Source of the DNA: Bryopsis sp. KO-2023
Lineage: Eukaryota; Chlorophyta; Ulvophyceae; Bryopsidales; Bryopsidaceae
DNA: 64,000 nucleotides
Assembly: GCA_030272585.1 (NCBI GenBank)
Contig: BSYQ01000005.1
Coordinates: 310,001-374,000 of the forward strand
Direction: 5' to 3'
Positions 32,360 through 43,900 of this stretch are shown in pieces. The notes under the pieces are model-generated. The model was not told where the DNA came from, did not search any database, and saw only the letters and a program-made list of their open reading frames with translations. Each line of letters starts with the position of its first letter. Position 1 is the first letter of the stretch. The translations under genes and the position numbers were made by a program.

Positions 32360-32545
32360 AATGTTTCACCCACTCGTTTCCATGGAAACTTACTTGGAAA
32401 CGCGATTCCATCACGCTTCCCTGGAAACGACACGTTTCCAAATTCGTATCCAGAGGGAAACAACACGTTGCCAAGTACGTTTCCAGGGAAACAACACGTT
32501 TCCAATTCATATCCAGGGAAACATCACCATCGCATCTTCGTCGTC
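32360..32545. repeat. Degenerate minisatellite of GTTTCCAGGGAAACAACAC type
   Basis: Recurring words are CGTTTCCA, CCAGGGAAACA and ACACGTTTCC, at irregular spacing of about 29-60 bases. TTTCC and GGAAA alternate, so each unit is itself partly palindromic. The array opens frames on both strands, producing the long ORFs at 32123-32980 (+) and 32061-32591 (-), which I do not call genes. Confidence 0.75.
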
Positions 32546-32559
32546 GGAATGTTTGATGC

Positions 32560-34010
32560 CGTCGTTTCCGTGGAAATACGACACCTTTCACTTCATGTTC
32601 GACTGAACACGATTCCCAAAATTTTCAGCCCTCAAAGCATCGCGCGCAGTCCCTCGACTGGGTGGGTGCCGCAGTCTCGGCGGGTTCGATGGCGCCGCCG
32701 TTATGAGGGACCCAAGCGCCCCAAGCAAAAATCGAGGACGACTTCGCCTGTCGGTTATTCAACAGTGTCGCGCTGGGCTTCGAGCCCATGGATCGGAAGG
32801 GGAGTGCATCAGGTTTCTCAGTGTGGAAAAAAGAAGGAAACTGATGAAGCAATGGTGAAAACAGAGAATATGCTATCATTCCATAGCAAGCCCGGTTGTG
32901 ATAAGGGAGTATGTGAGAGCCCAGTTCAGAAGCAGGCAAGTGAATACCAAAGCTTTCCTGTAGAGGAAAGGGGAGCCTGAAGGTGAAAGTGGGATCGTGC
33001 GGACTGCGATCAAAACAGCAGATGAGGTAGATAAAATACTAAGAAGATTAGTTGTTGATGTTGCTACATGTCGTGCTCGTTTATTTATGTATGGGATATA
33101 TTGATCTACAAATTTGAATTTTATTTTCCTTCTTTCTGCAACAACGTAAGTTTTCAGTGAAATAGCTGAAAGAAATAGGCACAATAGCTGACTTGCACAA
33201 GATAATACCTGTTTTGAAGTGAATCAGTCCAGTCAATTGTTTCTTGATTGCAGCATGTTTTGGGATGACGGGGTGTACTACGCTTGATATCCTGGAAATA
33301 TTGGTACTGTCATCTAATTCTTTATATGGGAGGGGAGTTTGTTGATTGAGAATTTATGAAGAATGTACATTCACCCATTCCTTTACTTTTTTCCAACTTG
33401 TTACATCTACTAGTACCTTGGATTTTGTTTTCAGACCTGCCATGTATTATTATATCAAGAGCTCACACATTGCCTGTCAGGCAGGTGGAAGTCATGCGGC
33501 TAACGAGGATTTCCTGCAAAGGAAATTCTCGAAAGGAAATTGCAGCAGCTGGTGGTGGAGTGCAGGAAACTGAGCCTTGCCGTTCAAACATCCCTTCCCA
33601 TCTCAACGGTAACACCAGTTCCCCAATCTATTGGGTGAATCTGTTTTTTTCTTCTTCCCAAAATCGTTACATCAATCGTGTTCATCCTCTAAATCAATAT
33701 CCCAGTAACTGCTGCACCGTTCAGTCCTGTGAATTCGCTAAGAATCCTAAACATCAATAACCCCACTTGAGATCCTTTTATCCAGCATATGCAAACTCTA
33801 GCCCACAACTGAACAACCTTTCCCATTGAACACCCAGCCAAATATTCGGACTAGTATCTTTTTCTTTCTCGTTCAATATTTCCAGAGTAATGTTCTTTTC
33901 CCTCCACTCCGTAACTTATTAAACTATAGCTCTTGAAGTGCATTTTCCCGCATTTTCCCTCATTAAAAAATATGTTTTAAAGCTCCTTCCACACGAAAGG
34001 AGTTGCATGA
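32560..34010. other. Region without a recognised gene
   Basis: The + frame of 32123-32980 continues to 32980, but without a domain. 33356-33760 is open on + without a match. Otherwise AT-rich, nothing seen. Confidence 0.35.
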
Positions 34011-34021
34011 AAAATTATAAG

Positions 34022-34562
34022 CTCCGTTACGTTGGCCGGAGATGCCTTGTTGGCTGTTGATGGTGTGCCCACATTAAAATTGACTCCCTATGAAGCTGGT
34101 GAGAAGCTGCAAGGCATTGCAGGTACTGAGGTGAGCTGGACTTCAAGGAACCCTCTTGAGTGAGGAATGAATGACGAGGAGTGAGGTGTAGCTGAATAAC
34201 ATCGTTTTAATTCTCAGGTGGGTCTGACACTGAAAACTCGATCGGAGCCGCCCAGGGATGTTGTCTTGAAGAGGTACGATAGGAGTTTCGTATGTTGCTG
34301 CTCTTCTTATTCGGCGTTTGTACGTGAGTCCAAAAAAAAAAAAAAACAATTGTCAAAAAACAATTATCACTTTGTTTTTGTTTTTTTTCCCCTTTTTTTC
34401 CCCAGCCAAGCTGCGGAGGCGGAAGATGCAGGGGCGATGAGTCATTTGGGCCACATGTATGCGAATGGCCTGGGGGTCGAACAGAACAACAAGACTGCTT
34501 TGAAGTGGTTTGAGAAAGGTGCCGGGGAGGGGCACCCCAACGGTCATTATGGACTGGGCTAA
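34022..34562 (+). pseudogene. PDZ domain and Sel1 repeat fragment, interrupted by a stop
   Basis: Exon 34022-34130 reads VTLAGDALLAVDGVPTLKLT and EAGEKLQGIAGTE; exon 34218-34273 continues VGLTLKTRSEPPRDVVLK. Together they make the second half of a PDZ domain (GD-LLAVDG-P, GTEVGLT). Exon 34406-34562 encodes a Sel1 repeat (AMSHLGHMYANGLGVEQNNK, ALKWFEKGAGEGHPNGHYGL). Phases agree across both introns. The next repeat (MYLAGYGVKKDLQKAL) continues in frame after a single TAA at 34560-34562 that stands where Sel1 repeats have Tyr; a second stop follows at once after QKAL. The start of the gene and the kinase- or protease-like partner that PDZ domains usually have are not visible. A Sel1 solenoid would mediate protein contacts. 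Confidence 0.65.
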
Positions 34563-34969
34563 ATGTACCTCGCAGGCTACGGAGTCAAAAAAGATTTACA
34601 GAAAGCTCTCTGATGGGAAGAGCAGGGCTGAGGAAAGTGAGGAGGTGGAATCAAGAAGAGACTTGAGCAATCCTTATTGCGGGTTGCCTCTGAAGGCCAT
34701 TTGGGTATTATTCATTCGAATATGCAACTCGTAAGAGTTTTTGCAGATGGTGCATAGCTTTTTGAGAGAGTGTTTAGGGTGATGGTGGAGTTTTGGGAAG
34801 TGAGTTTTGGGTGGGATGGGACTGGGAGAGTGATTGCAACAGGGGATGATGGGAGGGAGAGGGATTGTAGTAACTCTTATGTAATGATTGTATATTTCAT
34901 TATGCGTGCATGGTTTTAAAATGGAATCTCTCATGCGTTATTGTCGTGTAATTGGGATCTACACGTCGG

Positions 34970-35240
34970 CCACATCAATGTCAACTCGAATGTACACTCG
35001 GGTGCACACTGGTGTCACACCAAGTGTACACTCGATGTCAACGAGTGTACACCAAGTCCGATCTACACTCGAGTGCACACCAGTGTCACACCAAGTGTCA
35101 CACCAAGTGTACACTAGAGTGCACACCAGTGTCACACCAGTGTGCACTCGAATGTACACTTGGTGTGACACCAGTGTGCACCCGAGTGTAGATCGGACTT
35201 GGTGTACACTCGTTGACATCGAGTGTACACTCGCTGGTTT
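34970..35240. repeat. Long GTGCAC/GTGTACAC hairpin array
   Basis: Exact inverted arms of 49 bases lie at 35023-35071 and 35183-35231. The 111 bases between them continue imperfect pairing, because they consist of GTGCACACC, AGTGTCACACC and AAGTGTACAC words. Almost the whole block could fold into one stem. It shares its words with the minisatellite 3 kb upstream, but its units are shorter and inverted. Open frames on both strands are repeat effects. Confidence 0.9.
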
Positions 35241-37220
35241 TTTCCTAGTGACTTCTTCCCAGTTCTGTCTAGTTTTTTCTAAACCAACATAACACCATCT
35301 CCAATACAATGGTACTCAAACACACATCACTCAGCACAAACTCCAGGCACAACTCTTAGCACACAAGCAGACAAAAGGACTTCCTCTTTCTATTTAATTT
35401 TACTTCATTCCTATCAGGGAAGGGCGGTTGTGGGACAAGAAAAACAACAATTGTTTCGAATGTTTCCTTTCCTGTTCAAATACTCTTGCACATTACCCAA
35501 TGTGATGAGTCACAGGAAGCTTCGCATGACTTGGATGTTACTCATATGCATGAGTATTTCGAGTGCAAGAGAACCATGCGAAACAGTTTTGTTTCTTCTT
35601 TCTTCCCCACAAACCGCCCTCCTTGAGAGATGTGAAGTAAACTGAAAATAGAGACATGAGGACCTTTTTGTCTGCTTGTGTGCTAAGAGTTGTGCCTGGA
35701 GTTTTAGGAATGGAGTCTGCTGAATGAACTGCCGAATAGAAAAGGTTGTTTTGATTTTGTGGCAGACTGAATGAGAAGTAAGGAAAGTCAGTTTGGTGAT
35801 TCAATAATGTTCTGGAACATTGGTTGTAACGGTTGAGGCTGAATGAACATGTTCCGAGACATGGGATGAAATCTGAAAGCAGTAGTAATCGACTGTAACC
35901 TGTCTTCAAGGATAAAAAAAGCCCCCCCCCAGAAAAAAAGAAAGAAAAAAAAACACACCAAAAGACCCCTCTCTGAAACAATTGAAACCCCGTCCTCTTT
36001 TCGTTTTCCGGTGTGAACCAGGGCATCCCTGAAAAAAAAAAGAAAAAAAGGGGAAAAAGAAAAGTGAGAAAAAAGCCATTCTTTCCCCTCCCCCTATCTT
36101 TTGAGATTTTGATGTAAACACAGGAAGCCAAAACCGATCTCAATATAGAAATCTTGGGTGAGCCCTGGCAAATCAAAAACAACGAAAAAAAAATAAAAAA
36201 AAATCCTGCACTTGGAACCAGCTCATCGAGCAAAAATAAAAAAGCACCCCAGCACTTGACCCAAAGGTGCTACTTTGAAATAATTTTTCCTTATGATTTT
36301 TACATTATCGTTTTCCACATTATCAAGAACAAGAAGGAGGGAAAAAAAAACCGCAAAAAAAAAAAACCCACCGAAAAAACAACAAAACAGCGAAATCGTG
36401 ATAAATGGTCTTCCCAAAAATCTGAAACAACAAGGATGAATATTTTTTTTTTTCCCTTTTTTTCTTTTGTTTTCGTTTTCGAGTTTTTTGAAGTTATGTG
36501 TGCTGGCCAGCCAGTCTCCAAAGCAGTACTTGATACACCTTTCTATGCCTGATCCTTGGCTCAGCCATTGTTCACCGCGTCAGCCATTGTTCTACACTGA
36601 CGGAACACCTTGCGTTACTGCTACTACTATCCAATTGATACAGGCCTTGCTGGCAACAGCCTAATACAAAATCATCGAGTCCAACCCAGCCCAACCCTCA
36701 TATTCAGTAAGGAAAAAAAAGGTGTTTCAATCAAGAAGCCGAAGGATCAATTTTTTTTCTAAGGTTCCCTGTGCATCTGGCAGAAAATAATTCATCAAAA
36801 CAAGAAGAAAAACAGGCTCAGGGGTAACGTCGACGTCGTCGCTCTGCTGAATGGCAAAGACTGGAATTAAGCTCCTGTAACCAACCCAAAAATAATCGCC
36901 AATAGACAAGACACAAACGAAAGAGGGGCCCAGCACTTTGTTGTTTGCAGGACTATATCTAGAAATAGTCATAAAAAAGATCTTTTCATGAACCCTTGAA
37001 CTCTGATGTTCATCAGACTTCTTCATCCTTTTTTTTTGCACTTTCCTTATCAATCTCCAGTTCCATTACCCAAATTAATCAAATATACACACCGCGCCAG
37101 CATGTCGATGACACAGTTGTGGGATACAACGATCGATCTGGCATTGTGAAAGCGTAGTCGATTGTCTGGTCCAGATATTCCCTCCTGAAATATAATCACC
37201 GCAGCCCTGCATCAACATTA
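35241..37220. other. Low-complexity region without a recognised gene
   Basis: Strongly A-rich on the + strand at 35910-36460 (runs of 8-12 A, purine tracts). The 231-codon minus ORF at 35538-36233 is Phe/Ser-rich because it reads these runs; I do not call it a gene. Confidence 0.45.
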
Positions 37221-37223
37221 AAT

Positions 37224-37650
37224 GTGTTCACAAATGAACTCACGCTCGTTCGGCTTGAAACTCTTTTTTCACTGCCACTGGACAACCCTCACTCCATCAG
37301 GAGTTGCCGTCTGCTTGCGTTCTTGTTATTTGGTGTTTCCATGGGAGAGTCATATCTAATGGTCGACACGGTGACGAACACGATTGATCGCACATTGAAG
37401 TACTTGGGATCAGATCAACATGGATATGGACTGACAATGTACAATGTCAGATGTTCCGACCAGAATGGAAGAATACCCCAAGAACCTGACAGGTGCACTG
37501 GTTGAATCTCACGCATTCTGAAATTCGAAGGTCTCCTTGACACGAGCGGATGGTTCAACATGGCTCTTTTGCAGAGGAAAAAACTGGACTCAAGAGGGAT
37601 CGCTCCTCAGAAAGATGCGCCAGGTGTTCTGTTCGACGGCCTCAAAAAGG
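37224..37650 (+). CDS. Possible exons of an unidentified gene
   Basis: The + frame at 37340-37490 (SYLMVDTVTNTIDRTLKYLG, GYGLTMYNVRCSDQNGR) and a piece at 37576-37650 (RKKLDSRGIAPQKDAPGVLF) look protein-like and are flanked by plausible splice sites (TTTTGCAG before 37576, GTGAGC after 37650). No family is recognised and no start is clear. Confidence 0.25.
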
Positions 37651-37859
37651 TGAGCTCCCAAAAGAGAATATTGGGTTTATTTTCAAGCCAGTGTGGGTGA
37701 ATGCTTGATGCATTTGTACCTGTAATAACCACTGATTCCCAGTCACCTGATGTTGGAAGTCCACAAATCTACCAAGACTGTTGCCATCCAATCAAAACAT
37801 ACTGGAACCAGCTCACATTGAAGTCTTCAATTGCTTTTTTCCATTGCTTCTTTTTCTCT

Positions 37860-38710
37860 GAGAGCCTCCCATGATTGAGATCTCTCAGACCCTGTTGTAA
37901 TTCTTCCATTGTGGGTGTTTTGTCAGGGTTTTAATCCAAACTCTGTCCCATCATTGTGTCATACGCATCTGGAGACCCACCCCTGAGATTCCCAAAGAAC
38001 GATAGAGCAGTGCTTTTCATTTGAGTGATATCAGTGGGTTTGGAACCACTTTCTGGAAGGTGCTTTAGGTAACGAGAGAAAAACGACCTGAGTACATGAC
38101 AAGCCCAAAGGCATATGCATAAGCATCACATTTGGAGATGTATGTACTGCCAGCCTGAGCCTCAGGGGCAGTCCACTTGTTCCTTAGAGGGAAATACTTG
38201 CAATCCTCAAAGGATCTGCCCACAACAATGCACTCTTCTTTGACCGTATATTTGACATGTGAAAGGTGTTACCTGGCCATCCCCACATCAGCTAGTTTGT
38301 CGTGAAGCCTCCCATGTACAAATTTCCAGCTGCACGTCGCAATGTATCTTTCACAAATCATGGAGCCTGCTGCGGTCTTCACTCATAATCTTGAAGCAAC
38401 TGCAATCGAGCTCTCCAGCCACTGGTTTTCAGCCAGCCCTCATCAATCTCATCCCACGACAACCCCCTTGGTGTAGTGCTCCATCGCGCAAGGCTCCACT
38501 CCTCTCGTATTTCTGATCCACCAGGGATCATCCATAGGCCTGCACGAAATTGGGATGACTAATGCATCGCAACATCTCAAACTCCTGCAAAAATTGGTCC
38601 AGCTATTCATGAAGTGTGTCAAACAGGCTGCTCATCCTCAGGATCTTAACAGCAACCCACCCTCTGTTCTCGCACACCCATTACTCCCTCTTCCGATCTC
38701 TTTTGCGAAC
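37860..38710 (-). pseudogene. Protein kinase pseudogene
   Basis: Read on the minus strand, kinase motifs appear in order: a glycine loop like IGRGSNG (about 38690), AVKIL and FLQEFEMLRCISHPNFVQAY (N-lobe), LADVGMAR in place of the DFG segment (about 38275), KWTAPEAQAGSTYISKCDAY and AYAFGLVMYSG (APE and subdomain IX, about 38110-38180), and PTMEELQQGLRDL (about 37890). Several in-frame stops (after TLHE, after VQAYG, before NPDK), lost catalytic loop and frame changes show it is dead. It most resembles soluble tyrosine-kinase-like protist kinases. Confidence 0.75.
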
Positions 38711-38719
38711 ATCAACTGG

Positions 38720-40910
38720 TCTGACGGAATCCAAAGTGCACCTTTGAGTCTATTCGTCGTTGTTGAAGAACGCAATGCATGACTGCAGGGCAAAGAGGCT
38801 GTTCGTGTCTCACAACATCACCCAGATTAATACCTGATGAGGTTGAGGAGCACCTGAATTCTTGACCTTCAGATGGTCTATCCCTGTACCCAAAACTCGA
38901 AATCAGAAAATGGTCTGTCCCCGATATAGGGTTGTTCCCATCAAAAGTAGATGTGTCAAAGTGGAATTCCTCATTACCCCGAATGACCCCAATGAACAAT
39001 GAACAATCCGAAGTAGAGCGAAGCTCTAAGACCCGGGGGAAGTCCCGTGGCTGGAGCTTTCAATCCAACTGTTACAAAATGAAGTCCATTATTATTATAG
39101 TGGCTGAATTTTATCAATCCAGATGTCTTCTTGCTGCTGCCTCTCCAACTACTGATGCTGCTGTGAGGATGACTTATCAAGTTCAGGTCCCCATCCCATG
39201 AGAGCAATTGGAAATCAAAATGAGCAAATTCCATCTGGCATGCGTGCATTCAGAAGGGACAAACTCACATACAATAATGTTGCACAGCTCTTTTTTTCGC
39301 AAAAGATATTCCAAGACCTCCAGAAAAACACAATTGTTGAACCCAGAATGAGACTCAGTAGCAGGTCTGCATTTTTCAAAATGTTTCATCTCATATTTGT
39401 TTAGAAGGACATGCACAACAACAATGCTCACTTGCTGAATTGGCTTCATTCTCAGAGGAGACCTCATTCTGGAAGTTGATTTGTGCAGTTTTCCCTTTCA
39501 TAAAACTCAAGCTTCTCTCAAAGGATGCATCCTTCCATCTGGATAAGAATGAATCATTTTTTGATGCAAGAAAACTGTCCGATGTGTTCACAGCTGCCCA
39601 AGAAACCACATCATCAATAAATGGAGCAAACATATGGAACTGGATTGCAATTATGGGAGAGCAGCTGGCCATTTGACCAGTGGACAAGACTGCATGGGGT
39701 TTTCAGCCTTGATGAAATACATTTATTGAAAGAAGGGGAAAAAACAAGTCATTGGCTGGTGCAGAGTATTTGATACCTGTGGGATTTTGTGTTGAAAAAG
39801 ATAATGACAATATGCCCACCATGAATCACCTTCTCCAGGCCGCGACACTCGAAAAAACAAAAAAAAAAGTAAAATCTTCCAGTCCAGCTTGGAGGGCGGA
39901 AGCCATGCACAACGTCGATGGGAACAAGGGTGCGAACACTACAGTTTCTCGCACGGGTTTTTCTGGAATAATGGCGGCAGAGTTAGCATCAGTTCACACC
40001 TACGAGCAACAAATTCAGAGTCCTCATGGAATCCGGGAAGCCTCCACTGAATTTTCAGCCGAACAAAGAATCACGCTTCTCGCGTCCATCCTGTCAACAA
40101 CTCAGTAGTAGGGACGAAATGCACGATTCACTCGCCAGTGTCATAATAATAATAATCATAATCATAATTACAACCCACAGCAAAAGAGAGCCATCACCCT
40201 CGCCAGTGTCAGTCACTTCTATCTCTGGATCGATCATTGGTAATTGGGCTTATTTTGGAGTTATTTTGCAGGACCCGCTACAGATTGCTGTCAAGTGCGT
40301 CTTTTTTCATTGATTCACTGATTGAAAAGTCTTTTTACACCGGGTTACACAAACAAACAAACAAACAAACATCATTTACATCATTTTCACCGGGTTACAC
40401 AACATTCTCAATCAATCAATCAACATTCACAACATTCTCGCTTTAAACCAAACCATCATCTTCCAAACGTTGCTCCAAATGGTAGTAGAAATTGAGTTTC
40501 AATGCTCTTTTGCGTAGGCAAGGAATAGCTGGTATTTCCTCTAGCAATTGAACATATTCGTCAAACATGTCTTCATTTGTCCATTCAACAGGCTCCGAAT
40601 TTTTTTTGCGATGGGAATGGAATGGTGGTGGTGATGACGACGAATAGAAAACCTCCTTTCGTAAGGGACTACCTCGATTTTCCTGAAGGCATAATAATGA
40701 TTAATATCTTAGCCCTGGGAAGAACACTTTTTAGTCTTGCAAATCAAACACATGTAGAACAAATACTTACAAAGTCCGACATACAAAACCGAAAGTAAAT
40801 ACGAATCCTGACAAGCAAAACGAAAACAAAAACTGCAGTCCGATATACAAAACGAAAACAGGTGATATGTTATTCGGCACTCTCACCATCGCTCTGCTAT
40901 GCAGACACAC
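38720..40910. other. Region without a confident gene
   Basis: ORFs of under 120 codons overlap on both strands. On the minus strand VFLEVLEYLLRKKELCNIIV (about 39290-39350) between plausible splice sites could be an exon. Simple repeats: ATAATAATAATCATAATCAT (40144-40171) and AAACAAACAAAC (40349-40370). Confidence 0.35.
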
Positions 40911-40914
40911 ATAT

Positions 40915-43900
40915 TCAAGTTGCTTGTGTATCACAAGATTGAGGAGAAAAAAAAACGGGAAGTAAAGTTATCTTGCAAATTTTAGTAGTGCCCTGCGCCA
41001 CCTTGTCGCATATTGTTTCAGTTGAATCGCGGCACCACTCTTCAGTGTCGTTGCTCTTGTCTCCATTCAGATCCTCGTTTATCTCCTCCTTCGTTTCTGC
41101 CCCTTTTTCTTCCATCTTGACCTTGGTTTCTGCCTTTTCAGTCTTCACCTCTGTTTCCACTTTCACTTTGTCCATTTGCTTTGAAAAGACCTCAGAGAGC
41201 ATGTCGGCGTGCTCTTGATCGTCCAGGGTGTTGCCGACTATGTTCTCTCCTTGAGGCATCTTCATGTGGTCCTTTTTGTCCAAGACTTGCGAATGAATTC
41301 CTGTGTCTGCCCCAGGAGGCTGTGCGTTCTTGGCTGGCACGTTGATATCATCAATGAAGATCACACACTTTGTACCAACCCTGGGCCCGAACACTCCCTT
41401 ACGGCGTTTCTCTAGTCTCCAGTCCACTTGACCTTGGATCATGTCCCCAGATGTACTGGCGGCGAAAATTTTGAAGACTGGGCTGTGGGACTCTTTGGCG
41501 AGACCCATGGTGTACACCGGCTTGCCTGCCCCGTTCGGTCCCACCATGAGGAGGGGCTGACCACGCTGGATGGCAAGGTACCTGAGCCATCCCCAAAAGA
41601 TCGACACTTCAAAGAATGAAATACTCAAGCCAACAGGTGCCAAGAACATCGAAATATTGCTATTTTCTACCTCGCCGAGTCGTTGATGAGCACAATGATA
41701 TCGGAAACTTGTGCTCCAGCAGTGATGTCCACATCTGTGGGTGTATCCGTCCACAGCTGCCAAGTGGACGTTTCCTTGTTGAAGACGTAGTCATACACTG
41801 TGGTTTCCTGCGTGTCAGGCATGAGCGGGCAACAGAATCCGATAGGCTCCACTATCACTTTCTCAAACCCTGGAACGAGCTTTCCTTCAGAAAGTTCTCG
41901 AAAAAAGTTGTTGAATTTCTTTCTGCCTTGATCGTCAGTGGTGCCTCCAACTGACCACACGAACGAAAAAAGCAACGAGCTGTCTATCCACAACAGCTTC
42001 TTGTCATGTTGGTCCAAATTTGCACCTGGGAAGAACATCAGTCAAAACTATGTCAGAAAAAGCGGATGGACCAGGCAAGGAAAAGGTGCGTCAGACAAGG
42101 TTCCCTTTTGTTCCATTTTTTGTGATCAACTTTGGGTGGGGACAAACACGGATGGCAATTTTACCGGCTGGTTTAGCTGCGTCCTCTTCCTCTGATGACT
42201 GGAACTCATCCAAAAGGGAAACAATCGTGTTCATGGCTGTTCGTGCAACATTAGTCTCTTCGGTTGGGGATACTTCTTTGGTCTCTTCTCTCAAAAACCT
42301 CAAATAGCACGGAAGATGCCAGCTGAAGAGCTGGCCAATTCGATCGACTGGACTCTGTCCCAAAGTCGATTGCGGCAATGTGTTCATCCACGATGTCAGC
42401 AGGAGCCTCCAGTCGAGCTCCAGGTACACGATGCCGCATCTGTATTGAATAAGAAGTGCGATTGCTTGTTGATCGGCTCAAAGCTGTGAAACAAACTGGG
42501 CGTGAAATGCACAATTTACAGGATTGTTGCTGGATTGAACTACCTGGAGACTGTGGCCGGTGAAGCAGCCGCCAAATCCCCGACTTCAAAGATTGTTGAC
42601 GTCGTTGCCGACATCTCAGAGTCAGGCAAACGAAGCTTCTTGTTATTGTCCAAAGAAGTGTTCATGTTTTCAATCCAGAGTTTCCTGCCAGGAGAAGGAT
42701 CCGATGCCAGCCGCCTGGAAGTAGTAGCTGCCAATACCCCATCCTTCCACTCCTGAGTAGCCTTGTCTGTTGCGCTACAAATTTGCCCCATTGTGGCAGA
42801 CTTGGGATTCAAAATACGTGTTTGAACCTTATCGAAAAGGACGCCCTTCACTCCTTGATCGTTTAGTTCAGTAAGAGCGCCCGACAACACCTTGATGGAG
42901 CTCGACTTGCCAGAGAACGACTGGCCGACAAGCATGACACCTTGGTGGCCAATAATCATTTCGTGGAGTTGTACCGTCTGCATCCAGCCACACAACTGTA
43001 AAAAGCTCATCACATTCACAAAGGGATATTCATATGTCCTGCGAGGAAGCCCACCTTCACGATGAAATACTCCGATGCTGGCAAGTTGTCCAGGGCGCAC
43101 TGGTTTTTCATGGCTTGCACCAACTGGTTATTGTCCGCTCCTGGCATTTCGACTCCGGGGAAAAGACCAGAAACGATAGCGTTGAAAAGGGGAACATCAT
43201 GGCTGAGGAGCTTGCACAAGTTGACGTCTATGATCGCCCGCAGCGTCAGGACAAATTCGTCGCCATCAACGTACTCCCTCTTTTTTTCTGCTGCTGCTTG
43301 AAGGACGGTGACCAGGGCTCGCATTCCATAGTCGTAATGACTCGAAAGCTGCTCTGAGCAGAGCTTGTACGTGGCCACAATTTTTCGAGAGCAATCCTTC
43401 GCCTGCAACGCAACATGGATACTTCGACTGCTCCAACGTCCGACGAGCAGCACACAAGGAAGAAGCTCTTCCCACGAGATCATACCTTCAGATATCCGTT
43501 GGAATAGAGAGTTGTCTCCGCGATGAAAGCATAATCAGGAACCATCATCGCCACAGTTCTGAACAAATTTTTGGCAGGGAGCTCCGAACGACCAGCGGAT
43601 CCATAATTTATCGCAATAAAAGCGTTGCAGCTGTGTCGCACTGAGCCCTCAAACACGACTGTCTTGAGTTTGTTGTTCGCTGGAAGCTGCAGCTCGAGGA
43701 CTCGTTGCGCCGCCACAGACAGCACCTGGTGGGAGAAAACAAAACCTTTGAGTGAAAAAACCATCTAGATATTGAATTAAGCTTTAAGCACACCAGGGAT
43801 CTGCCAAGAGGTCGATGATCCAACCTCAAGATGTATCCTTTTAAACCCATCGAAACAAGCCCATGCTCCAAAAGAGATAAGCCCTTCGAAAAACTTCGCC

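Larger units (their letters stand above)
27032..41319. other. 14.3-kb spacer between the inverted arms
   Basis: Single-copy DNA that holds the last part of gene B (to 29526), a tRNA-like sequence, two minisatellites, a palindrome cluster, the PDZ-Sel1 remnant, a long hairpin, a dead kinase, and the 3' tail of gene C (40915-41319). Between these I see no confident genes. Confidence 0.8.

Noticed and set aside
32061..32980. Three long overlapping ORFs on both strands
   Set aside because: The minisatellite lacks stop codons in most frames; no domain or splice pattern supports a protein.
35538..36233. Minus-strand ORF of 231 codons
   Set aside because: Composition (Phe and Ser runs) follows poly-A and purine tracts on the + strand; no domain.
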